In this document: piece by piece, positions 42,297-50,546 of the stretch
Layout of the letters: each line of letters starts with the position of its first letter
Position numbering within the stretch: the first letter of the stretch is position 1
Source of the DNA: Clostridiaceae bacterium
GTDB lineage: Bacteria; Bacillota; Clostridia; DSM-8532
Assembly (NCBI GenBank): GCA_012728095.1
Contig: JAAYFU010000020.1
Span: 1-60,494, forward strand
DNA: 60,494 nt
Reading direction: 5' to 3'
Program-made: the position numbers and the translations under genes
Notes under the pieces: generated by a model
Seen by the model: the letters and a program-made list of their open reading frames with translations, nothing else
Told to the model about the DNA's origin: nothing
The model's database searches: none

Positions 42297-42668
42297 TTAT
42301 TTAGCATCGGAGGAAGAACGAACCTCAGCTTCAAACCTTTCACAAATAGCTGCCTTGTTCTCGGAAGACCATTTGAAATCATATTTTATCTTATTAATCT
42401 GATCAAACGTAACCATCTTCGGATCTGACTCAACATTTTTGTTAAGTGAATACTGATTAAACTCACTGGTTGCGATTTTCATTGCGTTTTCACTAATAAG
42501 CCAATCTATGAATTTCTGGGCTGCCTCTACCTCGTCTGCAGGACCACCCTTAACCATAGCGGCACAAGTTATGCCGTATCCGGCACCTTCTTTAGGATAC
42601 GTAATGACAATCGGATAACCCTGAATAACCGATCGCAACGCCGCATTCACAGGTTCGTTATAATTGTT
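42297..42668 (-). pseudogene. C-terminal remnant of the ABC substrate-binding protein (AfuA/FutA type)
   Basis: The open stretch codes for about 123 residues, NNYNEPVNAALRSVIQGYPI and on to GAGYGITCAAMVKGGPADEV, AAQKFIDWLIS and the end SSSDAK. This is the last third of an Fe3+/sugar-phosphate-type periplasmic binding protein, normally about 340 residues. Upstream, an in-frame TAG at 42669-42671 comes directly from the T-run of the pepF terminator. There is no signal peptide and no N-terminal lobe. A GTG 8 codons in could start a 117-residue product, but half a binding lobe could not work. A deletion that removed the promoter and N-terminal two thirds explains this. Confidence 0.85.
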
Positions 42669-42670
42669 CT

Positions 42671-42713
42671 AAAAAATTAAAACTGGCAGACAATCATAAC
42701 GATCATCTGCCAG
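42671..42713 (-). terminator. intrinsic terminator of pepF
   Basis: CTGGCAGA pairs with TCTGCCAG (42683-42713), followed on the minus strand by TTTTAATTTTTT. It is directly fused to the binding-protein remnant, whose reading frame is closed by the TAG at the end of the T-run. Confidence 0.85.
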
Positions 42714-42753
42714 GAATACATAGTATGCATAGGCTATATAGTTTTACTTTGTT

Positions 42754-44445
42754 TTATCCCGTTATTTTTATCTCTTCAATTGCTTCTTCACACTCTTTGC
42801 ATATATCTCTGACACAACCTTCATCCATGGGTGAACGAAGTCCTGAGGTTTTTAAGAGTTCCGTGAATGTCATGGTACCGGCCTTTCTGCTAAAACCAAG
42901 ATATTTCTCCCATGCGGCTTTGTAATCGTCAACCATAAGGTTTCTAAATTGAAGAGCGCAGGTCTGAGCCAGGCAATAGTCTATATAATAGAAAGGAGAA
43001 CTGTAAATATGAGTCTGCGCCTGCCAGCGTCCCCCATTCCCAAAAAAAGGATCATCCTCATAATCCAAATCCGGCTGGTATATGTTTTCTATTCGCTTCC
43101 ATAGGGCTTTCCTCTCATCTGGCGTCATTTCGGGGTTCATGTATACTTCATGCTGAAATTCGTCTACAGCGCATCCGTATGGAATAAAATTAATAGCCGA
43201 CGCCAAATGCATATATTTATATTCTTCCGCTCTTTCTTTGAAAAACAAATTCATCCAGGGCATTGTAAAAAACTCCATACTCATGGAATGAACCTCACAG
43301 GTTTCCATGGTAGCCGTTCTGTATTCACGTATTTCTATGTCTTTAGCCAGGTAGCCGTTAAACGCGTGACCGGCTTCATGAGTTAAGACATCAATATCTC
43401 CGCTGGTTCCGTTAAAGTTGGCAAAAATAAACGGAGCCTTATAATCAGGAATATAAGTCATATAACCTCCTGCAGCTTTCCCTTTACGGCTGAGACAATC
43501 AAAAAGCTCATTATCCAGCATAAAACGGAAAAACTCGCTGGTCTCGACTGACAGTTCGTCATACATTTTCTTCCCGGCTTTAAATATTTCTTCGGGGGTC
43601 CCTTCCGGTTTCGGGTTTCCGTCTTTAAAATACAGAAGGTTATCAATAAATGTTAGCTTTTTAAGTCCCAGCCGTTCTCTCTGTTTTTCATTAAGCTTCA
43701 CTGAAAGTGGAACCATGTACTTCTTAACCTGTTCCCTGAAGGCAGCGACTTCTTTGGGGCCATAACAGTTTCTGCCCATTCTTATATAACCCAGCTCCAC
43801 AAAGTTCTTAAATCCCAGCTTTTTAGCCATTTTGGTGCGGACTTTAACTAATTTGTCATATATCTCATCAAGCTTAGCTTTATTCTCTTCAAAAAATTCC
43901 GTCCGCTTTTTATAGGCTTCCTTCCTGATATTCCTGTCCGGTGATTCCATGTACAAACGAAGCTGTGATAAATTTAGTTTTTTACCGTCAAAATCAAGCT
44001 GAGCCGATGCTATTAACTTTATATATTCGCTTACCAGTTTGTTTTCTTCCTGCAACTCAGGTATGATTGCCGGATCAATAGCTTTCAGCATCAGTTCAAC
44101 GTTTTCAAAGAGTAGTTTGCCAAGTTTCTTCTCCAACTCTTTCCTGTAACGGGATGATACAAAAGCCCTGTAGAATTCTGCTGTGGAGTTTTCTATAAGC
44201 GGCCCGTTCTCATCAAAAAAATCCTTTTCCCTGTCATAGAAATCATCCTCTGTGTTCATGGTATTGCGAATATGCGCTATGGTACTCATAGTATCCAATT
44301 TATCCATTAAAACAGTAAACTCCTTATGCGCTGAAAGCTGCTCTTCATATGATTTTGCGTTTTTTACCCTCTCTGTAAGCTTTTTTATTTCATTTATATA
44401 AGCGTTTATATCCGGTCTCTTATACAGCATTTCTGAAAATTTCAT
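42754..44445 (-). CDS. pepF: M3-family oligoendopeptidase
   Basis: This 563-residue zinc metallopeptidase has HEAGHAFNGYLA near residue 356, with the HExxH zinc site and catalytic Glu, and a downstream Glu in TMETCEVHSMSMEFF near 384 as third ligand. The family, M3B oligoendopeptidase, degrades peptides of roughly 5-20 residues in the cytoplasm. The length fits clostridial members. The start ATG has AAGGGGAGAAG upstream. A good promoter lies 34 nt further on, and a terminator follows the stop, so it is monocistronic. Confidence 0.93.
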   Translation of the reverse strand: MKFSEMLYKRPDINAYINEIKKLTERVKNAKSYEEQLSAHKEFTVLMDKLDTMSTIAHIRNTMNTEDDFYDREKDFFDENGPLIENSTAEFYRAFVSSRYRKELEKKLGKLLFENVELMLKAIDPAIIPELQEENKLVSEYIKLIASAQLDFDGKKLNLSQLRLYMESPDRNIRKEAYKKRTEFFEENKAKLDEIYDKLVKVRTKMAKKLGFKNFVELGYIRMGRNCYGPKEVAAFREQVKKYMVPLSVKLNEKQRERLGLKKLTFIDNLLYFKDGNPKPEGTPEEIFKAGKKMYDELSVETSEFFRFMLDNELFDCLSRKGKAAGGYMTYIPDYKAPFIFANFNGTSGDIDVLTHEAGHAFNGYLAKDIEIREYRTATMETCEVHSMSMEFFTMPWMNLFFKERAEEYKYMHLASAINFIPYGCAVDEFQHEVYMNPEMTPDERKALWKRIENIYQPDLDYEDDPFFGNGGRWQAQTHIYSSPFYYIDYCLAQTCALQFRNLMVDDYKAAWEKYLGFSRKAGTMTFTELLKTSGLRSPMDEGCVRDICKECEEAIEEIKITG

Positions 44446-44478
44446 ATACTTCTCCCCTTTTTATTAATGTTACCTTTG

Positions 44479-44507
44479 ATTATATTAATACAGTTATGGA
44501 AAAACAA
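44479..44507 (-). promoter_or_regulatory. sigma-A-type promoter of pepF
   Basis: Minus-strand TTGTTT (44502-44507) and TATAAT (44479-44484) are separated by 17 nt, about 35 nt upstream of the pepF start. Confidence 0.6.
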
Positions 44508-44627
44508 CAATTTATACTCTTATGGTACTATTCTGTATTGTCTGTATAATAAGCCCGTTTAATATACCTGTTTAAATAAATATTTCGGGAAAAGCACTTA
44601 TTATCTGGAGTTATATAAAAAAGACAC

Positions 44628-44662
44628 AAAAAGCAGCCGGTTATGGAACCGACTGCTTTTTG
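44628..44662. terminator. intrinsic terminator of tRNA-Arg
   Basis: AAAAAGCAGCCGGTT pairs with AACCGACTGCTTTTT with one mismatch and has T-runs on both strands. On the minus strand it follows tRNA-Arg by 31 nt. Confidence 0.85.
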
Positions 44663-44692
44663 TACCCCGCATAAATATGGCAGGGATTTCTT

Positions 44693-44769
44693 TGGCGTGC
44701 CAGAGATGATTCGAACACCCGACCGACGGATTAGAAGTCCGTTGCTCTATCCTGCTGAGCTACTGGCAC
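44693..44769 (-). tRNA. tRNA-Arg (anticodon TCT)
   Basis: The minus strand folds into a complete cloverleaf: acceptor GTGCCAG/CTGGCAC, D-arm TAGCTCAGCAGGATAGAGCA, anticodon arm with loop CTTCTAA (TCT), T-arm GGTTCGAATC-like (GTGTTCGAATCAT), and encoded CCA at 44693-44695. It reads AGA/AGG codons and stands alone between a hypothetical gene and pepF. Confidence 0.95.
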
Positions 44770-44883
44770 ATGTCTGAGCGACTTTTATATTATACAAATG
44801 ACTAAAAGCTTTGTCAAGAATGTTATTATAATTACAAACAAACGAAAAACAGCTTCATTTGATGCTTTTTGCCTGCACCCTAT

Positions 44884-45402
44884 TTACAATTGCTCTTTCA
44901 GAATTTTAAAAAGAAGATCTATCAATTCATCGTCCTTGTCTACTTCACCGTACCGATCGCTGATTTTGAATCCACCTTCAGCGCCGCTTGGCGGAATGTC
45001 CAGTGTGAACCCTCCTTGCCCGGCTTTTGTTTTTCTTAAGCAGTCAATCAGTTGCCCAATATTAAATAACGGCAGGCAATTTTCTTTTAAGAAATAATCT
45101 CCCGGGTCAAATTCATTATTATAGAAAACTTCTTCCGGGGATTCTTCCTCGTTGACAGGAAGTTCTTCGTCCACTGCCAGTTCTTCAGGTTTCCTCAGCC
45201 TTTTTAAAGTGATGGTGCCTCTTTCGGAGACAAGAACCTCCCCCACTACAAATTCAAGGTTTTCATAAATATCATTCTCCGCATCCTTGCATACAGACGC
45301 TACAGCCCGATCGTATACGGCAGGAAGCCACAGCGAATTTAAAGATTGTTTCTGGCTGAATGTTAAAGATTCCAAATCTTCAATTGTCAAATTGAGTTTC
45401 AT
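44884..45402 (-). CDS. acidic protein of unknown function
   Basis: This 172-residue, acidic, soluble protein starts MKLNLTIEDLESLTFSQKQS. A beta segment follows (YENLEFVVGEVLVSERGTITL near residue 52), then a Glu-rich linker and a C-terminal segment KDDELIDLLFKILKEQL. There is no membrane helix and no catalytic motif that I recognise. The ATG at 45400-45402 follows GAGGTCGG, and an upstream codon nine residues earlier is less likely. It is divergent from gdhA and separated from tRNA-Arg by 114 nt. Real-gene evidence is the RBS, the length and the codon pattern; no function is assigned. Confidence 0.7.
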   Translation of the reverse strand: MKLNLTIEDLESLTFSQKQSLNSLWLPAVYDRAVASVCKDAENDIYENLEFVVGEVLVSERGTITLKRLRKPEELAVDEELPVNEEESPEEVFYNNEFDPGDYFLKENCLPLFNIGQLIDCLRKTKAGQGGFTLDIPPSGAEGGFKISDRYGEVDKDDELIDLLFKILKEQL

Positions 45403-45680
45403 GAATCCGACCTCTTTCAATACTCTCAATATTTTTATTAAGTATGGACAGTCAATATAGATTTAGTATAGCATGGCAACAATCTTTTTTTAAAGTATCA
45501 TGGCAAAAAATCTCCTGTTTATGGTTTATCTTGATCTTTTCTGCAACCTCCTCCTTTTCAGTTTCAACCCTGGCTTCAATTCAGCTTTTTGTTGACATAT
45601 TAATATTGTGTTGGTATTATATGTTTATCGCGGGTTTTGGAAGATACCGGATACTTGTTTAAATGTTTCTTTTTTAATAT

Positions 45681-45720
45681 TAGATTAGTATTTTTTATAA
45701 TAGATTAGTATTTTTTGTAA
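45681..45720. repeat. tandem 20-bp repeat upstream of gdhA
   Basis: TAGATTAGTATTTTTTATAA and TAGATTAGTATTTTTTGTAA lie head to tail, differing at one base. They sit 50-90 nt upstream of the gdhA promoter elements within a 427-nt stretch (45403-45829) that otherwise holds only AT-rich DNA. Confidence 0.85.
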
Positions 45721-45771
45721 CATGTTATTATTTTTACTTAACTGTTCCTGGAAATTATTAAAGTTTGTGTA

Positions 45772-45799
45772 TTACAGAATACTTTTATGAAATTATAAA
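45772..45799 (+). promoter_or_regulatory. candidate promoter of gdhA
   Basis: TTACAG (45772-45777) and TATAAA (45794-45799) are separated by 16 nt, followed by GGAGG 8-9 nt before the gdhA ATG. Confidence 0.45.
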
Positions 45800-45829
45800 A
45801 AAATATTATAAACTGGAGGCCAGACAAAA

Positions 45830-47116
45830 ATGAGTAACACTTCTTATAATCCCTTTGAGATTGCTCAGCAGCAATTTGATTCGGTTGCCTCAAAGATAGG
45901 CCTTGATGACGCAACCCGCGAATTTTTGCGCCAGCCTATGCGGGAATATCATTTTACAATTCCCGTAAAAATGGATGATGGTACCACAAAAATTTTTAAG
46001 GGCTTCAGAGTACAGCATAATGACGCAAGGGGACCCGCAAAAGGTGGTATTCGTTTCCATCCAATGGAGACCATTGATACAATTCGGGCCCTGTCTATGT
46101 GGATGACATGGAAATGTTCTGTTGTTGACATTCCCTTAGGCGGTGGTAAAGGCGGCGTCATTTGTGATCCAAGGAATCTTACAGAACGCGAACAGGAAAG
46201 ACTATGCCGAGGCTATGTCCGTCAGTTGGCAAGAAATGTCGGCCCTAACATTGATGTTCCTGCCCCCGATGTTATGACAAATGCAAAGCATATGCTTTGG
46301 ATGCTTGACGAATATGAAGCTATCCACGGCAGCAGAAATCCCGGATTTATTACAGGTAAACCTGTAGGTATGGGCGGTTCTTTAGGAAGAACCGAAGCTA
46401 CAGGTTATGGTGTTATCTATGTTCTGCATGAAGCATTGAAGAATCTTAATATACCTATTGAAAACACTACGGCCAGTTTTCAGGGTTTTGGCAACGTTGC
46501 ACAGCATGCCGTCAGGTTATATCAGCAATTAGGCGGTAAGGTCGTTGCCATTTCCTGTTGGGATGAAGCGGACAAAAAGCCCTATACTTTCCGCAAAATG
46601 GACGGCATGGACATAGATGCCCTGGTAAATATCACAGATGCATACGGGACTATCGATAAAGACAAAGCCAGGGACTTGGGATATGAAGTTCTGCCGGGGG
46701 AAGCCTGGATTGAACAGGATGTTGACATTTTGATTCCCGCTGCTTTGGAGAACCAGATAACAATTGAGAATGTACATAAAATCAGCAAGCAGATTAAGAT
46801 TATTTGTGAAGCGGCTAACGGACCGACAACTCCCGATGCCGACAGGGTAATAGATGAAAGAAATATATTCCTCATTCCTGACTTTCTGGCCAATGCCGGA
46901 GGTGTGACCTGCAGCTATTTTGAACAGGTTCAGTCCAACCAGAATTATTATTGGGAAAAGGATGAGGTTCTTGCGAAACTAAAAATAAAGATGACCTCAG
47001 CTTTTAAATCAGTTTACGAGCTGGCAAAGAGCAAAAACTTGCGTATGCGGGACGCTGCCTATGTAATTGCTATTAATCGTGTCGCTCAGGCTGTAAAGAG
47101 CCGCGGATGGGTTTAA
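45830..47116 (+). CDS. gdhA: glutamate dehydrogenase (Glu/Leu/Phe/Val dehydrogenase family)
   Basis: This 428-residue protein has the catalytic-lysine region RGPAKGGIRFHP near residue 70, WKCSVVDIPLGGGKGGV near 92, and the nucleotide-binding motif FQGFGNVAQHAVRL near 210. It interconverts glutamate with 2-oxoglutarate, ammonium and NAD(P)H. The DEADKKPY segment after the second beta strand does not settle cofactor choice. It is monocistronic by spacing (256 nt to the next gene). With the GltS-type carrier 3 kb downstream it suggests that glutamate flow is important here. Confidence 0.95.
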   Translation: MSNTSYNPFEIAQQQFDSVASKIGLDDATREFLRQPMREYHFTIPVKMDDGTTKIFKGFRVQHNDARGPAKGGIRFHPMETIDTIRALSMWMTWKCSVVDIPLGGGKGGVICDPRNLTEREQERLCRGYVRQLARNVGPNIDVPAPDVMTNAKHMLWMLDEYEAIHGSRNPGFITGKPVGMGGSLGRTEATGYGVIYVLHEALKNLNIPIENTTASFQGFGNVAQHAVRLYQQLGGKVVAISCWDEADKKPYTFRKMDGMDIDALVNITDAYGTIDKDKARDLGYEVLPGEAWIEQDVDILIPAALENQITIENVHKISKQIKIICEAANGPTTPDADRVIDERNIFLIPDFLANAGGVTCSYFEQVQSNQNYYWEKDEVLAKLKIKMTSAFKSVYELAKSKNLRMRDAAYVIAINRVAQAVKSRGWV

Positions 47117-47309
47117 TAAAAAAATACATACCGGTGGCATTGAATCGTTAAGGCGCTGTCGTATGCCGTATACCAGGCAACGCCTAATGCAATAAAAATG
47201 CTTTAGAGCTTAAGATTATCGAAACGTAGCCAAAGATTCTGTTTTACTGTCATGTAAGGATTATTCGCTGGTGCTTAAGTCCGCCTGTTCAGTATACGTC
47301 GGTCGCTTA

Positions 47310-47318
47310 TGATATAAT
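47310..47318 (+). promoter_or_regulatory. extended -10 promoter for the GAF/ATP-grasp/NTase gene
   Basis: TGATATAAT is an extended -10 element 55 nt before the start codon; no good -35 is present. The rest of 47117-47372 holds only a weak AGGCG/CGCCT hairpin. Confidence 0.5.
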
Positions 47319-47372
47319 ATATGAGGTAGGATTTCTCCAACCTCCACTTTTTATAAAGGGAGCCTTCATAAT

Positions 47373-50300
47373 ATGGATAATGAACATATCGTATCCGACA
47401 ATTTATTAAATGTCTTGAAGGAACGCGAAAAAGAATTAAACTGCCTCTACATGGTTGATGAGATTCTTGAAAATCCCCAATTATCTTTGCCTGAGATTTT
47501 CAACGGAATAATAAGAGTATTGCCCTCCGGCTGGAGGTTCCCCGAACTGTGCCGCGCAAGAATAATATACAAAAACCAAAATTATCAGAGCCCTGGTTTT
47601 ATATCTTCTCCCCTTTCTTTAACTGCTGATATTAAAACAGACGGAAAAACTGTAGGAAAAATTGAAGTTGTATATATTCAGGAAGTACCAACAACCGATG
47701 AAGGGTATTTCCTTTATAAAGAAAAAAAACTGATTAAGCATGTTGCTGACAGAATAGGCCAGGTACTTGTTTACAGGCATATGAAAGCCGTAATGCACGG
47801 CTGGGAAGAAACCAAATCAGTTTTGACAGGCTCTGAGAATGAATCAAAAGAGTGGGAATTTTTAATTGAGTTTCTTAAGAATACCGACCACAGCACGCTT
47901 CTGCACATATGCAGGAAACTGACGAATTACCTTCTTTTTTTAGGAATAAACGAGGCATCTGAGCTTTTTTACCGTTCTCCCGGCACATTATTTTACGATG
48001 ACGGTTATGCAAATTATCCCACAGCAACTGCTCCCATAGATGATATAGAATGCATCTGTGAAAAAGCGTTCAGTGTCGCAAAGAAATACATCGGCGCCGA
48101 AGAGCTGAAAAACCAAATCAAAAGATGGATGCTCGAAGAAAGCGCATACTCCCTGGTAAAGGCAATCGGCAGTACTTGTCCCATTCTTCATAATATAATT
48201 GAGGCTCTTAGAAAATTCAAAAAATTCCCAAAAAGAGACAAGCTGCTATACTCCCCAAAAGGGCGATGGATTACCGTAGGTCTAATAAAGAACTTTTTAA
48301 CTGAGAGGCCTGATTTTATAAATATTGCCGCACAGTATTTAACCTTTAATGACTTTTATGAAATTATCGAGAGAATTATTTATCCACCGGACAGTCAAGG
48401 CCGTATCGGCGGCAAGGGAACAGGCCTGTTCCTTGCAAGCAAGATATTGAAAAAAGAAAAAGAAAATATTCCTCAGCTTGATTCCATTAAAACTCCGAAA
48501 ACCTGGTATATCACAACAGATACCATAACCAGGTTCCTGCATTATAACGATTTGGAAGAACTCAATGAGCAAAAATACAGGGATATCCAGGAAACCCGTT
48601 TGGAATACAGAAATCTTATTCAGTTGATGAAAAGCTTCAAGCTGCCTCCTGAGATATTAAACAGTCTTTCAGTTGCTCTGGATGATTTTGGCGATACACC
48701 GATTATTGTCAGGAGCTCCAGCGTCCTGGAGGATCAGACCGGCGCTTCTTTTTCCGGTAAATATAAGAGTCTGTTTTTAGCTAATCAGGGCAGTAAACAG
48801 GAAAGGCTGGAAGCACTTCAGGATGCTATTATTGAAGTATATGCGTCAATGTTCAGTCCGGACCCCATCCAGTACAGGGCAGAAAGAAATCTATTGCACA
48901 GCACGGAAGAAATGGGCATAATGATACAACAAGTTGTCGGAAACAAAGTAGGCAAATATTTCTTCCCTCTTTTTTCAGGTGTTGCATTTAGTAACAACGA
49001 ATACAGATGGTCGCCCAGAATAAAACGTGAAGACGGTTTATTAAGGATGGTTCCGGGTTTGGGCACCCGTGCTGTGGACCGTTTGACAGATGACTTTCCA
49101 ATACTTGTATCACCCCAGCAGCCGGGTATCAGGGTCAATATTGTTCCTGAAGAAATAAAAAAATATTCGCCAAAAAAGATTGATGTTATTAATCTTGAGA
49201 AAAATGCCTTTGAAACAATAGAAATTTCGAAGCTGCTTAAAGAATACGGGAATCAAATTGAGAATATAAACAAAATTGTTTCCATCATGGAATACGATCA
49301 TATCAGAAAGCCCAATTTATTTGAGATAGATTTTGAAAAGGACGACCTTGTCGTAACTTTTGACGGTATAATAAGCGATTCGCCCTTTATTTCACAAATA
49401 AACACCGTCGTCAAGACTTTGCAGGAAAAGCTGGGGTATCCGGTAGATATTGAATTTGCATCTGACGGAAAAGATTTATATCTCTTACAATGCAGGCCGC
49501 AAAGCGTAAGAGATGAGACCGCTCCTGCTCCCATTCCCCAGGATGTGCTTCCCAAGGATATTATTTTTACTGCCAATCGTTATATTTCAAACGGGCTTAT
49601 TCAAAACATATCACATATTGTTTACGTTGTCCCGGAACGTTACAGCGAACTGACCGATCTGAACGATTTAAAAACCGTGGGGAAAATTATAGGCGCATTA
49701 AATTCATTCCTTCCGAAACGTCAGTTTATTCTTATAGGTCCCGGCCGTTGGGGAAGCAGAGGAGATATAAAACTGGGCGTATCTGTCAAATATGCTGACA
49801 TCTGCAATACCGCGGCTTTAATAGAAGTAGCAAAAAGTAAAAGCGGGTATGTTCCTGAATTGTCTTTCGGCACTCATTTCTTCCAGGATCTTGTAGAGGC
49901 CAATATACGTGTGCTGCCCTTGTATCCTGATAACAATGGTATTATTTTTAACGAGAAATATCTTACCAAATCCAGGAATATTCTTAAGACTATATTCCCT
50001 GAATACGAAAGATTCGAGGATATTGTAAGAGTAATAGATGTTCCGTCCACCTCTGACGGGTGTAATTTGAGTATATGCATGAATGCTGAATTATCCCAGG
50101 CTATAGGATTCCTTACCCCCCACAAAATTAAGATTCCCCGTCAGCACAATGTGGTTGAATACGAGGATTATAAAGGCGATGACAAAGCCTGGAGATGGCG
50201 GTATCATATGGCTGAACTGCTGGCTTCAAGAATCGATCCTGAAAGGTTCGGAGTCAAAGGTTTATATCTTTTTGGAAGCACAAGCACAGGCACAGCAGGT

Positions 50301-50546
50301 CCCGGCAGTGATATTGATATTATTGTTCACTTTGATGGAAATGAGAATCAGCGAAAAGAGCTTGAAAACTGGCTGGAAGGCTGGAGCATGAGTCTTGCCG
50401 AGATAAATTACATGAATACCGGCTATAGAATGGATAAAATGCTTGATGTCCACATCATTACAGATGAGGACATCAAGAACAGGGATTCCTTTGCAATTAA
50501 GATTAATCACCCGGTAGATCCGGCCATACCTTTAAAAACCTCTTAA
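47373..50546 (+). CDS. GAF-like / PEP-synthase ATP-grasp / nucleotidyltransferase fusion protein
   Basis: This 1057-residue protein has an N-terminal GAF-like sensor (about 5-140; KEREKELNCLYMVDEILENP, then KTVGKIEVVYI). Next comes a helical region and the PEP/pyruvate-binding ATP-grasp of PpsA (about 340-710): RIGGKGTGLFLA, IIVRSSSVLEDQTGASFSGK and YLLQCRPQS. A further conserved module follows (about 720-930: LIGPGRWGSRGDIKLG, FGTHFFQDLVEA). The last 100 residues are a Pol-beta-type nucleotidyltransferase with FGSTSTGTAGPGSDIDIIVH near 966. The swivelling phosphohistidine domain and the PEP TIM barrel of real PEP synthase are both missing, so it cannot be a normal PpsA. It may sense a ligand and phosphorylate or nucleotidylate a target. 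An RBS (GGGAGCC) precedes the ATG. Function is unknown. Confidence 0.85.
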   Translation: MDNEHIVSDNLLNVLKEREKELNCLYMVDEILENPQLSLPEIFNGIIRVLPSGWRFPELCRARIIYKNQNYQSPGFISSPLSLTADIKTDGKTVGKIEVVYIQEVPTTDEGYFLYKEKKLIKHVADRIGQVLVYRHMKAVMHGWEETKSVLTGSENESKEWEFLIEFLKNTDHSTLLHICRKLTNYLLFLGINEASELFYRSPGTLFYDDGYANYPTATAPIDDIECICEKAFSVAKKYIGAEELKNQIKRWMLEESAYSLVKAIGSTCPILHNIIEALRKFKKFPKRDKLLYSPKGRWITVGLIKNFLTERPDFINIAAQYLTFNDFYEIIERIIYPPDSQGRIGGKGTGLFLASKILKKEKENIPQLDSIKTPKTWYITTDTITRFLHYNDLEELNEQKYRDIQETRLEYRNLIQLMKSFKLPPEILNSLSVALDDFGDTPIIVRSSSVLEDQTGASFSGKYKSLFLANQGSKQERLEALQDAIIEVYASMFSPDPIQYRAERNLLHSTEEMGIMIQQVVGNKVGKYFFPLFSGVAFSNNEYRWSPRIKREDGLLRMVPGLGTRAVDRLTDDFPILVSPQQPGIRVNIVPEEIKKYSPKKIDVINLEKNAFETIEISKLLKEYGNQIENINKIVSIMEYDHIRKPNLFEIDFEKDDLVVTFDGIISDSPFISQINTVVKTLQEKLGYPVDIEFASDGKDLYLLQCRPQSVRDETAPAPIPQDVLPKDIIFTANRYISNGLIQNISHIVYVVPERYSELTDLNDLKTVGKIIGALNSFLPKRQFILIGPGRWGSRGDIKLGVSVKYADICNTAALIEVAKSKSGYVPELSFGTHFFQDLVEANIRVLPLYPDNNGIIFNEKYLTKSRNILKTIFPEYERFEDIVRVIDVPSTSDGCNLSICMNAELSQAIGFLTPHKIKIPRQHNVVEYEDYKGDDKAWRWRYHMAELLASRIDPERFGVKGLYLFGSTSTGTAGPGSDIDIIVHFDGNENQRKELENWLEGWSMSLAEINYMNTGYRMDKMLDVHIITDEDIKNRDSFAIKINHPVDPAIPLKTS

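Noticed and set aside
45444-45662. 72-codon hydrophobic ORF upstream of gdhA
   Set aside because: It has no ribosome binding site, and the sequence is T-rich with a chance hydrophobic translation.
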